Shown: positions 8,901 to 17,109, counted from the first letter of the stretch. The stretch: 64,000 nt of DNA from Catenuloplanes niger (GCF_031458255.1 NZ_JAVDYC010000001.1:6085001-6149000), one strand, 5' to 3'. The notes: a model not told the origin generated them from the letters alone. Program-made: numbers and translations.

Positions 8901-10236
8901 CGGGACCGCTCGGGCGGGCGTGCGGCAGCCAGCGGATCCAGTCCCAGCTGTCCCGGCCGGCCGCGTCGGTGAGCACGGTGATCTGCACGTCGGCCGGGCT
9001 GTGCAGCACCGCGGTCTGCACCACGGCCCAGCGGCCGAGCGCGCGGGCGGTGTCACCCGGGCCGGCGAAGCCGATCACGCCGTGCTCGCGCAGCGGCATG
9101 GTGACCGGTACGTCCGGAATGGACCAGTGCACCGTACGCCGGTGCTCGTCCTGTTCCGGATCGTCCAGCGCCACCTCCGCGGGCTGGTCCCCGAAGCCGG
9201 CGCGGATCAGCAGGTGGTCGGTGTCCCGGCGGCGCCGCTCCCAGAGCCGTCGCCGCGGTCCGGTGGCGATCACCGCGATCAGGCCCGGGTCGGGCGCGGC
9301 CGTGCGCCGGTCCGCCTTCTCCACCTCCAGCGCCTCGCGGGCGTCGCGTTCGATCCGGTCCCTGGTCTCGGCGTACTCGCGGCGCAGGTCGCCGAACGTC
9401 CGCTTGCCCTGCCGGCGGGTCCAGACGTGGTTCGCGACCAGCGACAGCGGGCTGAGCAACGCCAGGAACAGCATGGTCCGGTTGCCGGTGAGCAGCATCA
9501 GCGCGATCGCGCCGACCAGCGGGACCAGTGCGATGAGCCAGGGCAGCGGGTTGCGCGGCGGCTCCTTCGGCGGCGTGGGCAGCCGGAACCGGGTCTGCCG
9601 GCGCGGCGCGCGGATCCGCGGCGGCCGGTTGTAGTCCAGACCGGAGCCGTCCGCGGACGGTGCCAGCGCGGCGTCCGGCCGGGTGTACTCGGCCAGTTCC
9701 AGCACGCTGTCGCCGACGTGCAGCAGCCGGCCGGGCTCCCACTCGACCGCTTCGGTCACCGCGTCGCCGTCCAGCCGGACCGGGGTGTCGCCGGCCGGCG
9801 CGACCCGGCAGCGGGCCCGGATGTCCACGCTCACCGTGACCGCGGCGGGCGGCAGCGCCGGGTCCGCGACCGGCACCCAGCAGCCCGGGTCGCGACCGAT
9901 GTCGCCGCTGCCGGCGCCGAGCCGGACGAACGTGCCCGCGGCCGGGCCGCCGGCGACCCGGACCTCCAGCAGGCCGGTCTGCTCCGGTGGCGGGCCGGCC
10001 GGCGCGCCCAGGCCGAGCACGGTGCCGTCCCGGAGCCCGGACTCCGCCACCGAGGCGGCCGGGTCCAGCGGGCGGCCGTCCGCGAAGAGCGGGATGTCTC
10101 CCCGCATGCGGGCATCGCGCATCAGATGTTGCGCAGCGTGACCGACGGAGGCGACGGTTGCCTGCCCGTCGACGGTGAGAGACACCTGCGATGCGTCATT
10201 GTTCACAGCATCGACAACGGTGAGTATTAGCTGCAC
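5911..10236 (-). CDS. EssC/EccC-type T7SS ATPase (FtsK/SpoIIIE family, three ATPase domains)
   Basis: Encodes 1441 residues from the GTG at 10236, which has GGAGG at good spacing. The N-terminus (LILTVVDAVNNDASQVSLTV, LFADGRPLDPAASV) looks ubiquitin-like, followed by an FHA-like segment (VRLGAGSGDIGRDPG). Two membrane helices lie at about 229-260. The first FtsK domain has an intact Walker A GTTGSGKSE near 645, LVDYKGGSAF and a Walker B LLIVIDEFA. The second (GAPRTGRSQ near 972) and third (GPARSGRST near 1262) P-loops have Arg in place of the invariant Lys, as is common in the regulatory ATPase domains of this family. It would drive export of the neighbouring WXG100 proteins and probably the toxin. 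No eccB, eccD, eccE or mycosin gene is in the window. Confidence 0.9.
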   Translation of the reverse strand: MQLILTVVDAVNNDASQVSLTVDGQATVASVGHAAQHLMRDARMRGDIPLFADGRPLDPAASVAESGLRDGTVLGLGAPAGPPPEQTGLLEVRVAGGPAAGTFVRLGAGSGDIGRDPGCWVPVADPALPPAAVTVSVDIRARCRVAPAGDTPVRLDGDAVTEAVEWEPGRLLHVGDSVLELAEYTRPDAALAPSADGSGLDYNRPPRIRAPRRQTRFRLPTPPKEPPRNPLPWLIALVPLVGAIALMLLTGNRTMLFLALLSPLSLVANHVWTRRQGKRTFGDLRREYAETRDRIERDAREALEVEKADRRTAAPDPGLIAVIATGPRRRLWERRRRDTDHLLIRAGFGDQPAEVALDDPEQDEHRRTVHWSIPDVPVTMPLREHGVIGFAGPGDTARALGRWAVVQTAVLHSPADVQITVLTDAAGRDSWDWIRWLPHARPSGPAAPAALIGLDAESVGRRVASLLELIEARLVVRKETGEAGFREPDMLVVLDGSRRLRSLPGVIQLLREGPAVGVYAICLDADERLLPAECQAVAVVEGATLRILRTGAEELSGVRPDFVSPAWCAAVARPLAPVRDVSDDDEDAALPGASRLLDVLSLDPPRADDIVARWALRGASTAAVVGESFDGAFEIDLRRDGPHGLIAGTTGSGKSELLQTVVASLAVANRPDAMTFVLVDYKGGSAFGDCVRLPHTVGMVTDLDEHLVRRALESLSAELRRREHILAAAGAKDIEDYTRVGGVLPRLLIVIDEFASMARELPDFVTGLVNVAQRGRSLGIHLLLATQRPSGVVSPEIRANTNLRIALRVTDAAESQDVLNAPDAARIAKSTPGRAYVRLGHASLVPFQAGRVGGRRPGTDGAAARPVAPPEMRVLDWADLARPIETTPAARTAVVQDEVTDLQVLVEALRDAARLAGVPAQPSPWLPPLPGSVLLETLAAEPGAVPYGVEDLPKQQRQRTAALRLETFGHLIVAGAPRTGRSQLLRTIAGALARTHSSADVHLYGLDCGNGALLPLANLPHTGAVVQRTEVERAVRLIGRLGEEIRRRQAVLAAGGFADVTEQRRAAADPLSHIVLLLDRWEGFLTSLGELDAGTLADQVFTFLREGASVGVHVVITGDRSVLSGRIATLTEDKLAFRLADRGDLAMIGLHPRNLPEDTAPGRAFRAETGVEVQVALLTADPSGAAQAAALTEIGRRAADRDADVPQSRRAFRLGEVPHRIGYDQAVRLPRAGAGAGWVLAGVGGEELSAYGPDLASGVPSFAVGGPARSGRSTMLVAMARSALDSGQQVIALAPRTSPVRDLAGRPGMLAVFTGTDVTSEELTAALARVTGRALLVVDDAAALRDAAASAELRDVIRNGEARQLALVYAGDPEDLSVGFSGWLVDARRSRRGALLSPQSRTDGDLVGLRLQRTSVGQPVRPGRALLHLGDGEPITVQVPE

Positions 10237-10386
10237 TGCGCCTCCGGGCGGGGAGCTTTCGCGCGGTTCTCGGCCCCGCGCCGGTGCCATTCAATGTTGA
10301 GCTGGACCGGTGGATGGTGGGCACACGTTATCGCACCGCGTAAGGTGTCCGTGTTTTCAGTGATCTTCGCGCGAGGAAGTGCACCG

Positions 10387-12099
10387 ATGCCCCGTCACCC
10401 TGTCCGGCGAGTCAGCACCGTGGTGCTGCCGCTGTTGCTCGCCGTCACGGTGGGCGGGCCCGCCCTCGCCGCCCCGGCGTCGCCCGTGCCGGCGGTCCCG
10501 GCGGTCGCGGTCACCGCGTCTCCGTCCGTCGAGGACCGCGACCTGCTGAAGTGGTACCGGGTGCAGCCGAGCTTCGACGGTGAGCCGGAGTTCCTGCACG
10601 CGATCGCGGAACGGCTGCTCGGCGACGGCAACCGCTACACCGAGATCTTCGAGCTGAACAAGGGCCGGGTGCAGGCCGACGGCAAGGCGCTGGAGAAGCC
10701 GGAGGTGCTCGCGCCGGGCTGGGTGCTGTTCCTGCCGGCCGACGCGACGGGCGACGGCGTCGAGACCGGCCAGCTCTGGTACCGCGTGCAGCCGAGCTTC
10801 GACGGTGAGCCGGAGTTCCTGCACGCCATCGCGGAACGGCTGCTCGGCGACGGCGAGCGCTACACCGAGATCTTCGAGCTGAACAAGGGCCGCACCCAGC
10901 CGGACGGCGCCGCGCTGGAGACGCCGGAGCGGGTCGCGCCCGGCTGGATCCTGACGCTGCCCGCGGACGCCCGGGGTGAGGGCATCGGCGCGGGCCCGCT
11001 GCCGGAGGGCGCCGCCGCCGCGCCGTCCGCGCCGGCCACCACGGCCGCGGCGCAGGCCCCGGCCGCCGGCCGGACCGGCGGCTTCCCGGTGCTGCTCGCC
11101 GTGCTGATCGTGCTCGCGGTCCTGCTGGTGGCGGGCGCGGTCGCCGGGTTCCTGGTCGTCCGCCGTCGCGCGGCACCGGCCGGTGCCGCCCCGGGCCGGG
11201 CGGTCCACGCGGGCGGTCCCGCCCCGGCCGGTGACGGGCGCAGGACCGGTGTCGGGCGCAGGGCCGGTGTCGGACGCGGGGCCGGTGTCGGGCGCCGGGC
11301 CGCCAAGGACCGCCCGGAGCTCGCGCCGCCGGCCCGCACGTTCGACACCGCCGCCTCGTGGACCATCGACCGCGCGCTCAGCGTGCTGGTCGCGGCCGCC
11401 GGTGCGGCCGGCCGCCCGGTCCCGCCGGTCTACGGCGTCTCGCTGGACGAGCAGTCCATGTCGCTGCGCCTGGCCTCGCCGGACACCGACACGGTCGAGC
11501 CGTGGGAACCGGCCGAGAACGGCCGCGTCTGGCGGGCGCGGCTGCGCGACCTGCAGGCGCTGCCCGCGGTCACGGTCGGCAGCCCGACGCCGCGGCTGGT
11601 CACGCTCGGCACCGCGGGCGGCACCCGCGAACTCATCGACCTCGGCCAGGCCACCGGCGTCATCAGCATCACCGGCGACGCCGCGGCCTCCCGCGCGCTG
11701 ATCGGCGCGTGGGCGGAGGAACTGACCGGCAGCCCGTGGTCCGGCACCGTGCGCGTGGTCGCCGGTGACGTCCGCCCGCACCTGGACGGCGGCGAGCGGC
11801 TGGTGTCGCTGGGCAGCGTCCGGGACGCCGTCACCGCGGCCGAGGGCGACCGTTCCGCCGACGCGTTCGCGCTGCGCGGCAACCCGTCCGGCGAGGGACC
11901 CGGCGTGCTGATCCTCGGTTCCGCGCCCGGCGCGAAGGACCTGGAACGGGTGCAGGCGCTGCTCACCGGCCCGCACGCCACCTGGGTGGTGGTCGTGCTC
12001 GGCCAGACCCGCTACGACCGGTGGCGCTTCACCGTCGCGGCCGACGGCCGCCTGGACGCGGGCGCGCTCGGCCTCACCGTCTACACCCGGGGCCGCTGA
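10387..12099 (+). CDS. Secreted/membrane protein with tandem LysM-like domains
   Basis: Encodes 570 residues; the ATG at 10387 follows GAGGAAG. A signal peptide (LPLLLAVTVGGPALAAPA) leads into two almost identical LysM-like repeats (YRVQPSFDGEPEFLHAIAER ... FELNKGR ... PGWVLFLPAD). The matching DNA lies at 10555-10667 and 10780-10892, exactly 225 bp apart. A Pro/Ala linker and one transmembrane helix (about 233-260) follow, then a charged linker with a short G-V-G-R repeat and a globular cytoplasmic domain of about 250 residues with no known motif. LysM domains bind peptidoglycan, so the protein may anchor a secretion or envelope complex to the wall. It is divergent from the EssC/EccC gene and probably belongs to the ESX island. 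Confidence 0.75.
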   Translation: MPRHPVRRVSTVVLPLLLAVTVGGPALAAPASPVPAVPAVAVTASPSVEDRDLLKWYRVQPSFDGEPEFLHAIAERLLGDGNRYTEIFELNKGRVQADGKALEKPEVLAPGWVLFLPADATGDGVETGQLWYRVQPSFDGEPEFLHAIAERLLGDGERYTEIFELNKGRTQPDGAALETPERVAPGWILTLPADARGEGIGAGPLPEGAAAAPSAPATTAAAQAPAAGRTGGFPVLLAVLIVLAVLLVAGAVAGFLVVRRRAAPAGAAPGRAVHAGGPAPAGDGRRTGVGRRAGVGRGAGVGRRAAKDRPELAPPARTFDTAASWTIDRALSVLVAAAGAAGRPVPPVYGVSLDEQSMSLRLASPDTDTVEPWEPAENGRVWRARLRDLQALPAVTVGSPTPRLVTLGTAGGTRELIDLGQATGVISITGDAAASRALIGAWAEELTGSPWSGTVRVVAGDVRPHLDGGERLVSLGSVRDAVTAAEGDRSADAFALRGNPSGEGPGVLILGSAPGAKDLERVQALLTGPHATWVVVVLGQTRYDRWRFTVAADGRLDAGALGLTVYTRGR

Positions 12100-12222
12100 C
12101 CCGCGCCGAAACGCCCGGACCGGGGACGTGACGAGGGGCACGCGGCGAAGTTCGCGCTGAGCAATAGGTCAGTAACAGCAGCGTGCGACGCTGAGGGCTC
12201 GGCGGGAAGGAGCTGAGGCGTC

Positions 12223-13221
12223 GTGGGTCTGTGGCGAATCAGGGCGACGGTGGACGACCGTCCGGGCTACCTGTCCGTGCTCACCGCGAGCCTGGCACTG
12301 AAGTCGGTGAACATCCTGGCCGTCCAGGTGCACACCACCGAGGGCGGCGCCGTGGACGACTTCCTGGTCGACGCGCCCGACGCGATGACCGAGCGCGACC
12401 TGCTCGCCGCGGTCGAGAAGGGCCGCGGCCGGGACCCGTGGGTGGCGCCGGCCGAACCGCAGGCGTTGGCGGACGCGCCGACCAGCGCGCTCGGCCTCGC
12501 GGCCCGGCTGGTCCGCGACCCGGACTCGCTGGGCGACGCGCTCGGCGGCATGCTCGGCGCCACCGAGGTCACCTGGCGCGCCGAGCTGCCGCGCACCACG
12601 CCGCCGACCCGGTTCGGTCTGGCCCGCTCCGCGATGCGGCTGGCCGACCCGGCCGGCGGCGTCTACGAGATCGTCCGGAACGAGCCGGCGTTCACACCCG
12701 CGGAGTACGCGCGGGCGCAGGCGCTGGTCGAGGTCGCGGCCGCCGCGCTGCGCGCCGCCGAGGAACCGGTCACACTGCTGCTCCCGGACGGCGACGAGAT
12801 CATTGTCCGCCCGGCCCAGACCGAGGACCTGCCCGCGGTACGGCGGATGCGCGCCTGCCGGCTGACCGCGGGCCCGTCCCGGGCGGACCGGCTGGTCCCG
12901 CACGGCATGGTGGCGCTCGCCGGTGAGCGGGTGATCGGACTCGCCGGCCTGGTGCCGGAGGGCGACATCGCGGAGGTCGGCCTGCTGGTCGACGACGCCT
13001 GGCGCGGGCGCGGCATCGGCGCCACGCTGGTCCGGCGGTTGATCGCGATGGCCGGGCGCGCCGGGCTGGCCGCGCTGGTCGTGCACGTGCGGGCGCGCGA
13101 GGAGGCGATGCTCTCCACATTGGAGCGACTCGGCCCGGCCTCCGCGCTGGAGCGGGACGCCGGCCTGGTCACGGTCACGCTGCCGATCACCCCGACCCGG
13201 GCGGCCTCACCGGCCTCCTGA
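12223..13221 (+). CDS. ACT domain - GNAT N-acetyltransferase fusion protein
   Basis: Encodes 332 residues from a GTG preceded by GGAAGGAG. Residues 1-75 are an ACT domain (IRATVDDRPGYLSVLTASLA, VHTTEGGAVDDFLVD), paralogous to the protein at 365-1078. Residues 75-190 match the middle of that protein. Residues 190-320 form a GNAT fold (IVRPAQTEDLPAVRRM, VIGLAGLVPEGDIAEVGLLV) with the acetyl-CoA loop WRGRGIGATL. ACT-GNAT fusions are known as amino-acid-responsive protein acetyltransferases in actinomycetes, so allosteric control by an amino acid is likely but not shown here. It closes the ESX island on the right. Confidence 0.8.
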   Translation: MGLWRIRATVDDRPGYLSVLTASLALKSVNILAVQVHTTEGGAVDDFLVDAPDAMTERDLLAAVEKGRGRDPWVAPAEPQALADAPTSALGLAARLVRDPDSLGDALGGMLGATEVTWRAELPRTTPPTRFGLARSAMRLADPAGGVYEIVRNEPAFTPAEYARAQALVEVAAAALRAAEEPVTLLLPDGDEIIVRPAQTEDLPAVRRMRACRLTAGPSRADRLVPHGMVALAGERVIGLAGLVPEGDIAEVGLLVDDAWRGRGIGATLVRRLIAMAGRAGLAALVVHVRAREEAMLSTLERLGPASALERDAGLVTVTLPITPTRAASPAS

Positions 13222-13228
13222 CCACCGG

Positions 13229-13410
13229 CGGGGTCCCGCCACGCCTGAACCGGCGGAGTTCCGCGACGCCTGAACCGGCGGGGTTCCGCCGCGCCGAGCG
13301 GCGGATCTCACCGCGCCGGGATCGGTGGGGTTCCGCCGGGCCGGGACCGGCGGGGTTCCGCGACGCCGGGACCGGTGGGGTTTCGCCGCGCCGGGACCGG
13401 CAGGGAGGAG
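13229..13410. repeat. Imperfect GC-rich tandem repeat, unit about 25-27 bp
   Basis: After the ACT-GNAT stop, a unit close to ACCGGCGGGGTTCCGCCGCG is repeated about seven times with changes (GGGGTTCCGCGACGCC, GGGGTTTCGCCGCGCC). It runs directly into dispersed-repeat copy 3. There are no unique spacers of constant length, so it is not a CRISPR array. The 640-bp stretch 13222-13862 holds no convincing gene beyond these repeats. Confidence 0.6.
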
Positions 13411-13481
13411 CCCCTCGGGCGACGACCGGTGCCCGCGGGAGCACGCCCGAAGGAACCACGCCGGAAGCGGGAAAATCGTTC
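13374..13481 (+). repeat. Dispersed short repeat, copy 3
   Basis: Shares with copy 1 (1168-1275) the blocks GGTGGG(G)TTTC, GGCAGGGAGGAGC, CGACGACCGGTGCCCGCGGG, CACGCCGGAAGCGGGAAAAT and a following CGTTCT or CGGTTCTTGC. Copies 1 and 3 both lie downstream of an ACT-domain gene, about 100 and 150 bp after the stop. Confidence 0.6.
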
Positions 13482-13862
13482 TGTTGCTTCGCCGTGGCGG
13501 TATGCCGCCCGCCTTTGCGAATCGATTACCGCGCTACTGAATGGGACGGCCGCGAATATCCGGCTCCGCGAGCGGGTTCGCGCATGGGTGAGGGGACGGA
13601 TGCGCCCACATCCGTCCCCTCGGTGTCCTCCACTACGCGTAGTCGCGCGCGGCTCCACGGACAGGAGCGAGTGTAATGCGTTCGCGCAAGGAATCGTGCC
13701 CGCCGATCGGTCGAACGGCGTGGCGGGGCTCACGGCTTTCATCCGGCCGCCGTCGTTGCCGAATGCGCGTCGGCCCGCGCCGCCTTTCCCGGTGAGCGGT
13801 TTGGCCAGCTTACGGCCGGGTATGGGTACACGCGTTCGAGAAGTTCGCGGAAGGGGCCTGTG

Positions 13863-14066
13863 ATGACCGACCAGCAGCAGAATTCGGCGCAGAAGGACCC
13901 GGCCGAGTGGACCACCGGTGACGAGCCGGCGACCGGTCCTCAGGAGTCCTACCTGCACACGCTGGCGAACGAGGCCGGCGAGCCGGCGCCCGAGGGCCTG
14001 ACCAAGGCGGAGGCGTCGCAGCGGATCGACGAGCTGCAGCAGAAGACCGGGCGCGGCGTCAGCTGA
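13863..14066 (+). CDS. DUF3072 domain small protein
   Basis: Encodes 67 residues; the ATG is preceded by AAGGGGC. The sequence KDPAEWTTGDEPATGPQESY and LTKAEASQRIDELQQKTGRG is the characteristic pattern of the actinobacterial DUF3072 family: 'DP..W.TGDEP.T..Q..YL..L..EAGE', then 'LTKAEAS..I..LQ..TGRG'. Function is unknown; the family is small, acidic and presumably cytosolic. The gene stands alone and its end overlaps the end of the convergent GNAT gene by 8 bp. Confidence 0.9.
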   Translation: MTDQQQNSAQKDPAEWTTGDEPATGPQESYLHTLANEAGEPAPEGLTKAEASQRIDELQQKTGRGVS

Positions 14067-14613
14067 GCTCCTCCGCCAGGAGGTCCATCAGCAGGCCGTC
14101 GTGCCAGGAGCCGTCGGGGGACCGCTCGTACCGGCGCATCACGCCGACCGGGCGGAACCCCGCCTTCGCGTAACTGCGGATCGCGGCCGTGTTGGCGGCG
14201 GCCGGATCGATCACCAGACGGTGGTGGCCGTGCGCGTCGAGCACGTGCCGGGCCAGCGTGCGGACCGCGTCCGTGCCCAGGCCCCGGCCGCGCACGGCCG
14301 GGTCCAGGAAGATGTCGATGCCGGCGTGCCGGTACATCGGGTCCGTCTCCTCGTGCCACTGGATCATGCCGGCGACCGTGCCGTCCAGCACGATCGCGAA
14401 CGTCGGCGTCGCCGCGTCCAGATGGTCGTCGGTGACCTCGGCGGCCAGGTCGTCACCCCCGCCCCACCAGCGCCGCACGTCCGGGTGCCGGCGGATCGCG
14501 GCCAGAGCCGGGATGTCCGCGGCCTCGGTCGGGCGCAGCAGCACGGCCGCGCCGTGCAGCACCGCCGCGCACGGCGGGCCGCACAGCGCGCCGGGCGCCG
14601 CGATGACGTTCAC
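14059..14613 (-). CDS. GNAT-family N-acetyltransferase (AAC(6')-like fold)
   Basis: Encodes 184 residues. The GTG at 14613 overlaps the upstream bsaP stop (GTGA), indicating coupling; the frame is open further upstream but inside bsaP. Motifs are [40 protein letters not shown], then [20 protein letters not shown] (acetyl-CoA loop RGRGLGT) and a C-terminal [20 protein letters not shown]. These fit GNAT acetyltransferases of the RimJ/AAC(6')-Ib-like type. The substrate is unknown. Placement in the bioB operon may be incidental. Confidence 0.8.
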   Translation of the reverse strand: MNVIAAPGALCGPPCAAVLHGAAVLLRPTEAADIPALAAIRRHPDVRRWWGGGDDLAAEVTDDHLDAATPTFAIVLDGTVAGMIQWHEETDPMYRHAGIDIFLDPAVRGRGLGTDAVRTLARHVLDAHGHHRLVIDPAAANTAAIRSYAKAGFRPVGVMRRYERSPDGSWHDGLLMDLLAEELS

Positions 14614-14795
14614 CCCGCCATCATGCGCGTGCCGTGCTCCACGCACACCGCACTCCAGCCGGACGGGAGCACCTGCACCTTCATCCGGCGCCGGCAGTCC
14701 GGGCAGAACCGCGGCGGCTCCAGCTCGCGCGCCGCGGCGCACGCGCGGTGGTCGCCGGTCGCCAGCGCTTCGCCGCACCTGTCGCACCAGGTCAT
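14610..14795 (-). CDS. bsaP: Biotin synthase auxiliary protein (BsaP-like)
   Basis: Encodes 61 residues. The ATG at 14795 has GAGGTG upstream. The sequence begins [20 protein letters not shown] and continues FCPDCRRRM; two CxxC pairs and further cysteines near residues 19 and 51 suggest a metal or Fe-S binding protein. Actinobacterial bioB genes are commonly followed by a small Cys-rich protein, BsaP, reported to support biotin synthase, probably at the sacrificed Fe-S cluster. Size, cysteine layout and position about 100 bp after bioB on the same strand all fit. The identification rests on context as well as sequence. Confidence 0.75.
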   Translation of the reverse strand: MTWCDRCGEALATGDHRACAAARELEPPRFCPDCRRRMKVQVLPSGWSAVCVEHGTRMMAG

Positions 14796-14902
14796 CGGCA
14801 CCTCACTGCGGTCGGGGACGGGACGGACGGGTCTTCGGCGGGTGCGCGCCGGGCGGTCGGGTGGTGCCCGGGCGCGGGTTCGGCGGGCGCGGTCTCAAGC
14901 TG

Positions 14903-15898
14903 TCACAGGGTCGCGGACAGCGCCTTGACCGGCATGCTCAGCTCGTCCAGCAGTTCCAGGTCCGCGGTGGCCGGCCGGCCCAGCGTGGTCAGGTAGTTGC
15001 CGACGATCACCGCGTTGATGCCGCCGAGCAGCCCGTCACGCGTGCCGAGGTCGCCGAGCGTGATCTCGCGGCCCCCGGCGTACCGGAGGATCGTCTTCGG
15101 CATCGCCAGCCGGAACGCGGCGATCGCCCGCAGCGCGTCGCGCGGCGCCAGCACCGGCTGGTCCGCCAGCGGCGTGCCCGGGCGCGGGTTCAGGAAGTTC
15201 AGCGGCACCTCGTGCGGGTCCAGCGACGCGAGCTGCGCCGCGAACTCGGCCCGCTGCTCCACGCTCTCACCCAGGCCGATGATGCCGCCGCAGCAGACCT
15301 CCATGCCGGACTCGCGCACCATCCGCAGCGTCTCCCAGCGCTCCTCCCAGGAGTGCGTGGACACCACGTTCGGGAAGTACGACCGGCAGGTCTCCAGGTT
15401 GTGGTTGTACCGGTGCACACCCATCTCGACCAGCTCGTCGACCTGCTCCTGGGTGAGCATGCCGAGCGACGCGGCGACCTGGATGTCCACCGCCGCCCGG
15501 ATCGCGGCCACGCCCTCGCGCATCTGCTTCATCAGCCGCGCGTCCGGCCCGCGCACCGCGGCCACGATGCAGAACTCGGTCGCACCGGTCGCCGCGGTCT
15601 GCTTCGCGGCCTCGACCAGCTGCGGGATGTCCAGCCAGACCGCGCGCACCGGCGAGGTGAACAGGCCGGACTGCGAGCAGAAGTGACAGTCCTCCGGGCA
15701 GCCGCCGGTCTTCAGCGAGACGATGCCCTCGACCTCGACCTCGGGCCCGCACCAGCGCATGCGCACCTCGTGGGCGAGTTGCAGCGCGGCGGGCAGGTCC
15801 TCGTCCGGCAGGGTCAGCACCTCGAGGATGTCGCTCTCGCCGAGCCCGATGCCGTTCTCCAGCACCCGGGTCCGGGCACGATCGAGGATGTCAGCCAT
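14903..15898 (-). CDS. bioB: Biotin synthase
   Basis: Encodes 331 residues. It is a radical SAM enzyme that inserts sulfur into dethiobiotin in the last step of biotin synthesis. The motif CPEDCHFC (Cys 67, 71, 74) binds the 4Fe-4S cluster. Further BioB signatures are [55 protein letters not shown] and the C-terminal GGREITLGD. The ATG at 15898 was chosen over an upstream in-frame start because the family begins with this '[12 protein letters not shown]' helix. It is divergent from bioF across a 56-bp gap and is followed by bsaP. Confidence 0.97.
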   Translation of the reverse strand: MADILDRARTRVLENGIGLGESDILEVLTLPDEDLPAALQLAHEVRMRWCGPEVEVEGIVSLKTGGCPEDCHFCSQSGLFTSPVRAVWLDIPQLVEAAKQTAATGATEFCIVAAVRGPDARLMKQMREGVAAIRAAVDIQVAASLGMLTQEQVDELVEMGVHRYNHNLETCRSYFPNVVSTHSWEERWETLRMVRESGMEVCCGGIIGLGESVEQRAEFAAQLASLDPHEVPLNFLNPRPGTPLADQPVLAPRDALRAIAAFRLAMPKTILRYAGGREITLGDLGTRDGLLGGINAVIVGNYLTTLGRPATADLELLDELSMPVKALSATL

Positions 15899-15920
15899 GG
15901 TCCGTACCCTACAAGGCGGT

Positions 15921-15937
15921 TTGGTGACCACTCACAA
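15921..15937. promoter_or_regulatory. Imperfect palindrome in the bioB-bioF divergent promoter
   Basis: TTGGTGACCACTCACAA lies in the 56-bp gap between the divergent bioB and bioF genes. The half-sites TTGnTGA and TCACAA are near-inverted. A biotin-responsive regulator would be expected to act here on both directions. No regulator gene is adjacent, and the motif is not a clean match to a known BioQ or BirA site. Confidence 0.35.
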
Positions 15938-15954
15938 GACGCAGGGGGTGCGCG

Positions 15955-17109
15955 GTGACACGCTGGCTGGACGCCCTGGACCGCAAGGCGGGCCTGCGCG
16001 CGCGGGCCGGGCTCACCCGGCGGCTGCGGCCGCGCGCCGCGTCCGACGAGGTGACCGACCTCGCCGGCAACGACTACCTCGGGCTCTCCCGGCATCCGCG
16101 GGTGATCGAGGCGGCCGCCGCGGCCCTGCGCCGATTCGGGGCCGGAGCGACCGGATCGCGCCTGGTCCGGGGCTCGACCGAGCTGCACACCGCGCTGGAG
16201 GCCGCGCTCGCCGACTGGCTCGGCACGGAGTCCGCGCTGGTCTACTCGTCCGGCTACCTCGCCAACCTGGGCGCGGTCCGCGCGCTGACCCAGCCGGCCA
16301 CCACCCTGGTCACGGACGCGCACAACCACGCGTCGCTGGTCGACGGCGTCCGGCTCACCGGCCGGCCGCCCACGATCACCCCCCACAACGACCTTCCGGC
16401 GGTACGGGCGGCGCTCGCCGCCGCGCCGACCGCGCCCGCCGTGGTCGTCACGGAATCGGTCTTCTCCGTCGACGGCGACCTGGCCCCGCTGGCCGAGCTG
16501 CACGCGCTGGGCTCCGCGCACGACGCGCTGCTGCTGGTCGACGACGCGCACGCGCTCGGCGTGCTCGGCCCGTCCGGTGCCGGCGGCGTCGCGGCCGCGG
16601 GCCTGGCCGGCGCGCCCGACGTGGTGGTGACCGCCACCCTCTCCAAGGCCCTCGGCGCGGCCGGCGGGGTGATCGCCGGCCCGGCCGCGCTGATCCGGCA
16701 CCTGATCGACACCGGCCGCACATTCATCTACGACACCGCGCTCCCGCCCGCGACCACGGCGGCCGCGCTGGCCGCGCTCGAGCTGGCCCGCGCGGACGAC
16801 ACCGGCCGGGCCGAGCTCGCGGCGCGCGCCACGCTCGCCCACGCCCGCCTGACCGCCGCCGGCCTCACCGCCGCACCACCGGCCGCGGGTGTCGTCTCGG
16901 TCACCGCGCACGGCCCCGCGGAGGCCGTGGCCTGGGCCGCCGCCTGCCTCGACGCCGGGGTGGCCGTAGGCTGTTTCCGCCCACCCACCACACCGGACCC
17001 CCGGTCCCGGCTGCGGCTGACCATCAACGTGGGCGTTCCCCGCCATGATTTCGAGCGAGCCCTGGACGTGATCGTAAAAACCGCCCCCCACCCGGCCCCA
17101 GTCTCATGA
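15955..17109 (+). CDS. bioF: 8-amino-7-oxononanoate synthase
   Basis: Encodes 384 residues from a GTG preceded by AGGGGG. It is a PLP-dependent enzyme condensing pimeloyl-ACP/CoA with alanine. Family marks are NDYLGLSRHPRVIEAAA, GAGATGSRLVRGSTELHTAL, SSGYLANLG, DAHNHASLVDG, VVTESVFSVDGDLAPL, LLVDDAHALGVLGP and the PLP lysine in TATLSKALGAAGGVI. Length is normal for the family. It overlaps bioD by 4 bp (ATGA), so the two are co-translated. A bioA gene is not visible in the window. Confidence 0.95.
   Translation: MTRWLDALDRKAGLRARAGLTRRLRPRAASDEVTDLAGNDYLGLSRHPRVIEAAAAALRRFGAGATGSRLVRGSTELHTALEAALADWLGTESALVYSSGYLANLGAVRALTQPATTLVTDAHNHASLVDGVRLTGRPPTITPHNDLPAVRAALAAAPTAPAVVVTESVFSVDGDLAPLAELHALGSAHDALLLVDDAHALGVLGPSGAGGVAAAGLAGAPDVVVTATLSKALGAAGGVIAGPAALIRHLIDTGRTFIYDTALPPATTAAALAALELARADDTGRAELAARATLAHARLTAAGLTAAPPAAGVVSVTAHGPAEAVAWAAACLDAGVAVGCFRPPTTPDPRSRLRLTINVGVPRHDFERALDVIVKTAPHPAPVS

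Noticed and set aside
13229..13410. Possible CRISPR array
   Set aside because: Units are contiguous and degenerate without unique spacers, and no cas genes are nearby.
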